Below are positions 7,243 to 11,802 of a stretch of 11,802 nt of DNA, one piece after another (position 1 is the stretch's first letter; the number at the start of each line of letters is the position of its first letter). The position numbers were made by a program, and so were the translations under genes. Source of the stretch: Bacillaceae bacterium UBA7792 (GTDB lineage Bacteria; Bacillota; Bacilli; Bacillales; Cytobacillaceae); assembly GCA_002480735.1 (NCBI GenBank), contig DLCS01000018.1, positions 1 through 11,802 of the forward strand, written 5' to 3'. The notes under the pieces are model-generated. The model had not been told where the DNA came from. It saw nothing but the letters and a program-made list of their open reading frames with translations, and searched no databases.

Positions 7243-8487
7243 CTATTTTTTCATCACGCTCATAATCACAGCACCAAAAATCACTGCCGCCAAAGTAACG
7301 ATGGATTGACCGATATAGAAAAGAATACTAATTTTTAACACCAGTCCAATGGAAACGGCCAATACTCCAATAGTAAAAGCAATAAAGAGCGGCAGAGCAA
7401 TTTTCTCGTTCATCATGTCCTTCAAGGAAGGTACCTCTTTTTTTCCTATCACCTTCGAATACTTATGAGTCCACCACAGGAATGGGACAATTTTATACAA
7501 ATACCCAATAATGCTAAAGGCAATCCAGAGCATTAAATAGGCAACCATTAAAGGACCAATGAAGCTTGTAAAATGGTTCGACAAAGCGGCTAAAAATGCT
7601 AGTAGGTGAATCACCTCTCCAAAGATGATCGCAAGCAAGGCAAAGCCAAATGGGCGATCGAGCTTTTTCTTGATTCTTTTTTGAATAATGGTATAAACAT
7701 GGTAGGCAAAAAGGCTAAAACCGATAAGTAAGAAAAGCAATCCGCCTTTTAGTAAAAGTGGTTGATCAAGGGCGAAGGAGCCTACCATGAAAACCAAACC
7801 TGACATATAAAAGCTGTACACATAACCCGCTAGCTTCATTGCAAAGCCATGGGCAAGCGAGAACATTGGTGCCATTTTATAGGAAAAGCCAAAGATTAAT
7901 AGTGTAAACCATCCAGCAGTCCCTAGAAGCAGGTGGCTATGGAATAGGAACGAATAATGGTCTTTGGCAAAGCCTGTTCTCATGCTGACGACCATCGTAA
8001 TTCCGATCAGGATCGTTAAGAACAGACAAATTAACGCGGTGCCAACGAAAAGGGTTAGGATATTCGGTTTCGCTTGTTTTCTTAAGGTCATCCACATCTG
8101 CAAAAGAAACATAAGAATCCCTAAGAGCATCACGATACCAGGGATAAGTGCGCTTTGGGGCGCTGCATAAAGGGTGATGGCAAACCACACAATCCCAACT
8201 GCGGTCACAGTAAATTGAATAAACCCAAGTTTTTCGTTCCAAATCGGCGTTAGAAAGGCTACAGGTACAAGCTGGTACATCGCTCCCATTGCAATCATTA
8301 GAGCCCAGCCCAGTATAAACAAATGGGCGGCTGACCAAATGGCCGGGATCCGGAAACTCCCATTTAGAAGGGCTTCCCCTTGAAAAAGAAGAATGATTTG
8401 AGAGCCAACGATCGCAATGATGCTAAACAATATGAAGGAAAAAGGTAGTTTAATATTTGTTTCGCTACCCATATTTTGTGGTATCAT
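7243..8487 (-). CDS. 12-helix membrane protein resembling heme-copper oxidase subunit I / NnrS
   Basis: A 414-residue inner-membrane protein with about 12 predicted helices: roughly 17-37, 48-76, 89-108, 114-133, 143-168, 181-207, 217-238, 245-267, 281-302, 311-339, 363-384 and 387-410. Three related segments recur every four helices (GAMYQLVPV at 68, GFSYKMAPM at 200, GYLYKIVPF at 328), matching the threefold layout of heme-copper oxidase subunit I. His55 in helix 2 and His183/His185 in helix 6 are candidate heme or metal ligands, but helix 7 and helix 10 lack the histidines an oxidase needs, so it is probably not a terminal oxidase. Candidates are an NO- or heme-handling protein. The start at 8487 follows AAGGA at 8503-8507, overlapping the stop of the preceding DUF2249 gene. 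It is the third gene of the operon. Family placement is moderately sure; function is not. Confidence 0.7.
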   Translation of the reverse strand: MIPQNMGSETNIKLPFSFILFSIIAIVGSQIILLFQGEALLNGSFRIPAIWSAAHLFILGWALMIAMGAMYQLVPVAFLTPIWNEKLGFIQFTVTAVGIVWFAITLYAAPQSALIPGIVMLLGILMFLLQMWMTLRKQAKPNILTLFVGTALICLFLTILIGITMVVSMRTGFAKDHYSFLFHSHLLLGTAGWFTLLIFGFSYKMAPMFSLAHGFAMKLAGYVYSFYMSGLVFMVGSFALDQPLLLKGGLLFLLIGFSLFAYHVYTIIQKRIKKKLDRPFGFALLAIIFGEVIHLLAFLAALSNHFTSFIGPLMVAYLMLWIAFSIIGYLYKIVPFLWWTHKYSKVIGKKEVPSLKDMMNEKIALPLFIAFTIGVLAVSIGLVLKISILFYIGQSIVTLAAVIFGAVIMSVMKK

Positions 8488-8502
8488 GTCATCTCACTGT
8501 CC

Positions 8503-8709
8503 TTATTTCGTGATTTCAATCGTATAGCTACCATCCTCATTCGGTTCAGTGGTATGCTTATAGCCTAATTCATCTAATTGTTCATATAAGAACATAGGTC
8601 TGCGGTCATTGATAATTTTTAAGGTCTCACCCGTTTGCAGCTTTTCCAATGCCTTTAGAGTTCTCATCATTGGCTGTGGTGGTTCTAAACCTCGATTGTC
8701 CAACATCAT
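8503..8709 (-). CDS. DUF2249 protein (second in operon), TusA-like fold
   Basis: A 68-residue DUF2249-family protein. The pattern LDNRGLEPPQPMMRTLKALE resembles the TusA/SirA start LDxRGLxCPxP, but the TusA sulfur-carrying cysteine is missing (EPPQP) and the protein has no cysteine at all, so it cannot relay persulfide in the TusA way. The core continues GETLKIINDRRPMFLYEQL and ends with a dG-x-Y-x-I-E-I strand. The GGGGTGA overlapping the stop of the gene before it gives a 6-bp gap to ATG 8709 (ATG 8706 is also possible), which indicates translational coupling. Members of this family are often found near denitrification and nitric oxide genes; no biochemical role is known to me. Confidence 0.85.
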   Translation of the reverse strand: MMLDNRGLEPPQPMMRTLKALEKLQTGETLKIINDRRPMFLYEQLDELGYKHTTEPNEDGSYTIEITK

Positions 8710-8715
8710 GTACGC

Positions 8716-8949
8716 TCACCCCTTTTTTGTAAAAGTAATTTTCCAATGCTTCTTCTCAACTTCCTCTAGTTCATGCTCAAAGCCCTTTGCTTTTAGAATG
8801 GGTAAAAGAGGAGTTGGTTTAAAGGGTGCGTGTAGAATAAAGATATCTCCGGCCTCTAGACCTTTCACTGCTTCCATAATCTTTTGGAAGGGCTCGATCT
8901 TATTTTTTAGGTCCTCACGTACGTCCAATTCAATTATTTTTTTCTCCAT
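8716..8949 (-). CDS. DUF2249 protein (first in operon)
   Basis: A 77-residue DUF2249-family protein and the promoter-proximal gene of the minus-strand operon. Visible pattern: IIELDVREDLKNKIEPFQKI, then LEAGDIFILHAPFKPTPLLP and a C-terminal W-K-I-T-F strand. It aligns with the next gene product (GETLKIIND...) and with the divergent one (GEFMLLINDHDP...), so all three are paralogues, but identity is low. It has no cysteine; the His in LHAPFKP and the Pro-rich turn sit where the divergent paralogue has HDPKP. AGGAG at 8959-8963 lies 9 bp before ATG 8949. The predicted transcript starts near 8978, from a promoter with an FNR-type box and an overlapping Fur-like box. Confidence 0.87.
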   Translation of the reverse strand: MEKKIIELDVREDLKNKIEPFQKIMEAVKGLEAGDIFILHAPFKPTPLLPILKAKGFEHELEEVEKKHWKITFTKKG

Positions 8950-8980
8950 TTTTAATATCTCCTTTATCTGTCATTTGTAG

Positions 8981-8999
8981 TTTAATGATAATCATTTTC
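8981..8999. promoter_or_regulatory. Fur-like box over the leftward promoter
   Basis: The 19 bp at 8981-8999 match the classical Fur box GATAATGATAATCATTATC at 16 of 19 positions, with the palindromic core AATGATAATCATT. It covers the leftward -10 (8985-8990), where a bound Fur repressor would block the operon when iron is plentiful. Binding is inferred. Confidence 0.6.
8985..8990 (-). promoter_or_regulatory. -10 element of the DUF2249/membrane-protein operon
   Basis: Read on the minus strand, 8990 to 8985 is TATCAT (5 of 6 to TATAAT). The start is predicted near 8978, an A, 29 bp upstream of the first gene. There is no good -35, as expected for an activator-dependent promoter. Confidence 0.6.
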
Positions 9000-9011
9000 A
9001 TCCAACCATAT

Positions 9012-9027
9012 CGTGATATGCATCACA
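9012..9027 (-). promoter_or_regulatory. CRP/FNR-type box for the leftward operon
   Basis: CGTGA-TATGCA-TCACA matches the Bacillus Fnr consensus TGTGA-N6-TCACA at 9 of 10 defined positions. Its centre (9019.5) is exactly 41.5 bp upstream of the start predicted from TATCAT, the standard class II activator position. This implies induction when oxygen is low if the regulator is Fnr; another CRP-family protein with the same site is possible. Confidence 0.72.
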
Positions 9028-9055
9028 ATTGAACAAAAATATTTTTTCTTGGCTG

Positions 9056-9071
9056 TGTGATGACACTCACT
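9056..9071 (+). promoter_or_regulatory. CRP/FNR-type box for the rightward DUF2249 gene
   Basis: TGTGA-TGACAC-TCACT matches TGTGA-N6-TCACA at 9 of 10 positions. Its centre (9063.5) is exactly 41.5 bp upstream of the start predicted from TATACT at 9093-9098. The two boxes are 44 bp apart and separated by an AT-rich tract (about 9033-9048). Confidence 0.72.
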
Positions 9072-9092
9072 CTCCAAAAGAAAGAACCCATC

Positions 9093-9098
9093 TATACT
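9093..9098 (+). promoter_or_regulatory. -10 element of the rightward DUF2249 gene
   Basis: TATACT (5 of 6 to TATAAT) with predicted start near 9105. No convincing -35 is present, in keeping with activator control from the box at 9056-9071. The leader to ATG 9171 is about 65 bases and contains the inverted repeat GATAGG (9112-9117) / CCTATC (9135-9140). Confidence 0.6.
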
Positions 9099-9170
9099 TT
9101 TGATTGTAAGCGATAGGACAGAGAACATTTGAAGCCTATCTAATTTCAAAATGATATTGGAGTGATTGAA

Positions 9171-9404
9171 ATGATAGAATTTGCGGCACAGGTGATTGCA
9201 CCGAATTATCCACCAAAAGAGAAGCATCCAACCATATTGAATACCTTCGAATCTCTGAATCCAGGTGAATTCATGCTTTTGATTAATGATCATGATCCTA
9301 AACCATTAAGGTATCAATTCATGATTGAGAAGCCTGATGAGTTCTCATGGGAATATCTTGAGGAGGGTCCAGAGATCTGGAAGGTGGCAATCGGGAAAAA
9401 ATAA
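9171..9404 (+). CDS. DUF2249 protein (divergent, monocistronic)
   Basis: A 77-residue DUF2249-family protein. ATG 9171 was chosen because GGAGTGA at 9159-9165 sits 5 bp upstream; the in-frame GTG at 9162 lies inside that ribosome site. Visible pattern: HPTILNTFESLNPGEFMLLI, then NDHDPKPLRYQF, and a C-terminal FSWEYLEEGPEIWKVAIGK, the most typical DUF2249 form of the three in this window. It has no cysteine; the conserved His-Asp-Pro and tryptophans could form a metal- or heme-related site, which is only a guess. It faces away from the four-gene operon and shares its control region, so the five genes probably form one regulon. A strong terminator follows directly, so it is transcribed alone. 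Confidence 0.88.
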   Translation: MIEFAAQVIAPNYPPKEKHPTILNTFESLNPGEFMLLINDHDPKPLRYQFMIEKPDEFSWEYLEEGPEIWKVAIGKK

Positions 9405-9410
9405 AGGGAG

Positions 9411-9446
9411 GAGAGAGCAGCTTATTGATTCTGCTCTCTCTTTTTT
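9411..9446 (+). terminator. intrinsic terminator of the rightward DUF2249 gene
   Basis: GAGAGAGCAG (9411-9420) pairs perfectly with CTGCTCTCTC (9431-9440) around a 10-base loop, followed by six T (9441-9446). Confidence 0.93.
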
Positions 9447-9471
9447 AGACAATTATTCTGAAAAATATGAT
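9444..9471 (+). promoter_or_regulatory. possible sigma-A promoter of ypwA
   Basis: TTTAGA at 9444-9449 (4 of 6) and TATGAT at 9466-9471 (5 of 6) are 16 bp apart, just after the terminator and 38 bp before the ypwA start. The -35 overlaps the terminator T-run. TAAAAT at 9471-9476 is an alternative -10. Confidence 0.45.
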
Positions 9472-9508
9472 AAAATGGAGGGGTAGTCGCATTAATAGGA
9501 GGAACAGT

Positions 9509-11029
9509 ATGAGTGAAACAGTAAAGCAAGTAGAGCAAGAGTTTCTAGAATATGTAGGGAAAATGAGTGCATATGGTGAGGCACTTTCGCTAATTTTTTG
9601 GGATTTGCGCACGGGGGCTCCTAAGAAGGGAGTAGAACAGCGTTCACAGGTGATTGGAATCCTATCCGCTGAGGTATTTGACATGTCTACCTCAGATAAG
9701 ATGGGCTTCTTTATTGAAAGACTTTCAGAAGCAGATGCGGTAGGAGTTATCTCAGAAATCACGAAAAAGACCGTAGAGCATTGCAAAAAAGAGTATGAGA
9801 GAAATAAGAAGATTCCTGCTGAGGAGTACAAGCAATATGTCATTCTTCAATCGAAGGCAGAAAGCGTGTGGGAGGAAGCAAAGGAAAAGTCTGACTTTGA
9901 CATGTTTAAACCTTATCTTGAAGAGCTGATTGAAACCAACAAACGCTTTATTACATATTGGGGATACGAAGGCAATAAATATAATACTTTGCTAGACATG
10001 TATGAACCAGGAATTACTGTCGAAGTGCTCGATCAGGTTTTTGGTGATTTGCGTGAAAAAATCGTACCCCTAGTGAAAGCAATCTCTGAATCTAGTCACA
10101 AGCCGGATACTTCCTTTCTATTTGAACACTTTCCAAAGGAAAAGCAGCGTGATCTTAGCATCGAGATTCTCGAACAAATGGGCTATGATTTCCAAGCTGG
10201 ACGTTTGGATGAAACGGTACATCCTTTTGAAATCACCATCAATAATAGAGATGTCCGGGTTACGACGAAGTATGATGAAAGTGATTTCCGCGTAGCTGTA
10301 TTTGGAACGATTCATGAGGGCGGGCATGCTTTATATGAGCAAAATATTTCAGAGGATTTAGTTGGGACACCATTATGCACGGGTACCTCCATGGGAATCC
10401 ACGAGTCCCAGTCACTTTTCTATGAAAATCTAGTAGGCCGTAATTTTCATTTCTGGAAGAAGAATTATGATCTATTAAAATCATACTCAGGAGGCCAGTT
10501 TGATAAGGTTACGCTGGAAGAGTATTATCGTGCGATTAATGAATCAAAGCCATCCCTCATTCGTATTGAAGCAGATGAACTAACTTATCCACTTCATGTG
10601 ATCATCCGTTATGAAATAGAAAAAGGCTTGTTTAATGATGAAATTGAAGTAAAGGATTTGCCTCAAATTTGGAATGATAAATATGAGGAATACTTAGGAA
10701 TTAGACCTGATACGGATGCAAATGGAGTTCTGCAGGATGTTCACTGGTCAGGAGGTATGTTTGGCTACTTCCCATCCTATGCCTTGGGTCTCTTGTATGC
10801 CGCTCAATTCAAGAATACGATGCTAAAGGACCTTCCTGAATATGATGAGTTGCTCGAAAAAGGGGAGCTTAAGCCGATTCAAGAATGGCTAACCCATCAT
10901 ATCCATCAATTTGGAGCGATGAAGAAGCCGCTTGAAATTCTCCAGGATGTGACAGGGGAAGGGTTGAATGCCCAGTATTTAGTGGATTATTTATATGAAA
11001 AATATCAAGGGATTTACCAATTGAACTAA
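9509..11029 (+). CDS. ypwA: YpwA, M32-family (Taq-type) metallocarboxypeptidase
   Basis: A 506-residue cytoplasmic zinc carboxypeptidase that removes C-terminal residues from peptides, probably in peptide recycling. ATG 9509 was chosen because AGGAGG at 9497-9502 sits 6 bp upstream; the frame is open further 5' but that part reads through the promoter. Catalytic features: HEGGH at 269-273 (the HExxH zinc motif), with Glu299 in HESQS about 30 residues later as third zinc ligand, the same spacing as in Thermus carboxypeptidase Taq. Other family marks are WDLRTGAP near 31-38 and GYFPSYALGLLYAAQ in the C-terminal part. Length matches the roughly 500-residue B. subtilis YpwA. Mostly helical; no signal peptide. 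It lies downstream of ypvA in B. subtilis as well, so the DUF2249 block appears to interrupt this conserved stretch. Confidence 0.96.
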   Translation: MSETVKQVEQEFLEYVGKMSAYGEALSLIFWDLRTGAPKKGVEQRSQVIGILSAEVFDMSTSDKMGFFIERLSEADAVGVISEITKKTVEHCKKEYERNKKIPAEEYKQYVILQSKAESVWEEAKEKSDFDMFKPYLEELIETNKRFITYWGYEGNKYNTLLDMYEPGITVEVLDQVFGDLREKIVPLVKAISESSHKPDTSFLFEHFPKEKQRDLSIEILEQMGYDFQAGRLDETVHPFEITINNRDVRVTTKYDESDFRVAVFGTIHEGGHALYEQNISEDLVGTPLCTGTSMGIHESQSLFYENLVGRNFHFWKKNYDLLKSYSGGQFDKVTLEEYYRAINESKPSLIRIEADELTYPLHVIIRYEIEKGLFNDEIEVKDLPQIWNDKYEEYLGIRPDTDANGVLQDVHWSGGMFGYFPSYALGLLYAAQFKNTMLKDLPEYDELLEKGELKPIQEWLTHHIHQFGAMKKPLEILQDVTGEGLNAQYLVDYLYEKYQGIYQLN

Positions 11030-11040
11030 AGTGTTCATGA

Positions 11041-11073
11041 AAAAAGAGGATGACATCTCGTCATCCTTTTTTT
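11041..11073 (+). terminator. intrinsic terminator of ypwA
   Basis: AGGATGAC (11048-11055) pairs with GTCATCCT (11061-11068) around a 5-base loop, flanked by six A before and a run of T after (11068-11073). The stem can extend by A/T pairs, so it may also work on the minus strand. Confidence 0.9.
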
Positions 11074-11118
11074 ACAAGGCTTTTCTCAAGCCATGTTGCT
11101 TTTGAACAAAAAATCATA

Positions 11119-11130
11119 AGAAGTACTTCT
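11119..11130. repeat. 12-bp perfect palindrome before the EamA gene
   Basis: AGAAGTACTTCT is a perfect palindrome ending 16 bp before the start codon and just ahead of the ribosome site. It could be an operator. No clear sigma-A promoter was found in 11074-11118, although TTGAAC (11102-11107) could be a -35. Confidence 0.45.
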
Positions 11131-11146
11131 ATTTGATGGAGGTAAC

Positions 11147-11802
11147 ATGAAAAAACTTTTACCATACTTAATGATCGCTTTCGGTGCATCACTTTGGGGA
11201 TTGATTGCCATCTTTGTTCGAGAATTAAAGGATGCGGGCTTAACAGAAATGGAGATTGTGACCGTTCGTGTTGCTTTTGCTAGTCTATTTCTCTTGTTAA
11301 TTGGAGGAATAAGGTATCGATCCCAGTTTGCCATTGAGCTACGAAAGCTACCATTATTTTTCGGAACAGGGATATGTAGCATCGTCTTTTTTAATTACTG
11401 TTATTTCTCTGCCATTAACCAAATGAACATTTCAATCGCAGTCATCCTTCTGTATACTTCTCCAGCTTTTGTCACGATTCTATCCCACCTTTTCCTAAAA
11501 GAGCCATTGCATAAGAGAAAAATAGGAGCGGTTATGGGTACGATTATAGGCTGCGTTTTGATTGCTGGGATGTCGACAGGGGCAACATCAAACATAACAT
11601 TGGTAGGGGTTCTCACAGGACTTGGAGCAGGGTTAGGTTATGCATTATACAGCATATTTGGAAAGTTTGCATTGGAACATTATAAGCCTTTTACCGTAAC
11701 ATTGTATACCTTCATAGTAGCGACAGTAGTCTTGCTTCCGTTCTCGAGTATATGGGGGAAGTTGGATCTCTTGTTGCAAAGCAAAGTACTCTTAATTAGT
11801 GC
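11147..11802 (+). CDS. EamA/DMT-family transporter (3' end outside window)
   Basis: The frame opens at ATG 11147 (GGAGG at 11138-11142, 4 bp upstream) and stays open to the window end, giving 218 codons of an expected 290-310. The protein begins MKKLLPYLMIAFGASLWGLI, the usual first helix of EamA proteins (xxxWGxxxxF). About seven hydrophobic helices are visible, and the end of the first five-helix EamA repeat (SPAFVTILSHLFLKEPLHKR, with GxxxGxxLI after it) is clear. The second repeat begins near GVLTGLGAGLGYALYSIFGK. These are drug/metabolite exporters; the substrate cannot be told. It follows the ypwA terminator and so has its own transcription unit. Confidence 0.9.
   Translation, partial: MKKLLPYLMIAFGASLWGLIAIFVRELKDAGLTEMEIVTVRVAFASLFLLLIGGIRYRSQFAIELRKLPLFFGTGICSIVFFNYCYFSAINQMNISIAVILLYTSPAFVTILSHLFLKEPLHKRKIGAVMGTIIGCVLIAGMSTGATSNITLVGVLTGLGAGLGYALYSIFGKFALEHYKPFTVTLYTFIVATVVLLPFSSIWGKLDLLLQSKVLLIS

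Noticed and set aside
7243..8487. A functional cbb3-type oxidase or nitric oxide reductase catalytic subunit
   Set aside because: Helices 7 and 10 lack the histidines needed for the binuclear centre and low-spin heme, and no partner cytochrome c subunit is adjacent.
8609..8980. Open frame on the plus strand
   Set aside because: It runs antisense across two convincing DUF2249 genes and their promoter and has no family features.
9445..9843. Open frame on the minus strand with hydrophobic stretches
   Set aside because: It is antisense to the start of ypwA, which has a strong ribosome site and clear M32 features.
1..11802. CRISPR array, insertion sequence, prophage or tRNA gene
   Set aside because: No regularly spaced repeats, transposase, integrase, phage genes or tRNA-like cloverleaf were seen.

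Overview
The window looks like chromosome of an aerobic to facultatively anaerobic Bacillaceae species (Bacillus in the broad sense). The order ypsA - gpsB - rnpB - ypsC - ypvA - ypwA matches the Bacillus subtilis backbone. Start sites carry strong GGAGG-type ribosome binding sites, the base composition is AT-rich, and the RNase P RNA is the Bacillus type B form. The species cannot be fixed from the sequence alone.

Layout. 1-921: the end of ypsA (cut by the window edge) and gpsB, a cell-division pair. 953-1455: rnpB with its own near-consensus promoter and an intrinsic terminator. 1545-4530: a PAS-GGDEF-EAL cyclic-di-GMP protein, then ypsC, a THUMP-domain rRNA methyltransferase, only 10 bp downstream and probably co-transcribed. 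4635-4814: a 59-codon gene of unknown function. 4841-4961: a weak terminator and a cluster of overlapping hairpins. 4962-6875: the DinG/XPD-like helicase ypvA, ending at a terminator that works in both directions. 6913-8949 on the minus strand: a four-gene operon (two DUF2249 proteins, a 12-helix membrane protein resembling heme-copper oxidase subunit I, and a MIP18/DUF59 protein). 8950-9170: a divergent control region. 9171-9404: a third DUF2249 gene on the plus strand. 9509-11029: ypwA, an M32 carboxypeptidase. 11147 to the end: an EamA-type transporter cut by the window edge.

The most interesting part is 6913-9404, an accessory block set between the housekeeping genes ypvA and ypwA. Its divergent control region holds two CRP/FNR-type boxes (TGTGA-N6-TCACA pattern, each 9 of 10). 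Each is centred exactly 41.5 bp upstream of the start predicted from a 5-of-6 -10 element, one facing each way. A good Fur-like box overlaps the leftward -10. This points to an oxygen- and iron-responsive regulon. The membrane protein has a threefold internal repeat like that of heme-copper oxidase subunit I but lacks several of that family's metal-binding histidines. The three DUF2249 proteins contain no cysteine. I infer a role linked to anaerobic respiration, nitric oxide or metal-cofactor handling; the biochemical function cannot be read from sequence.
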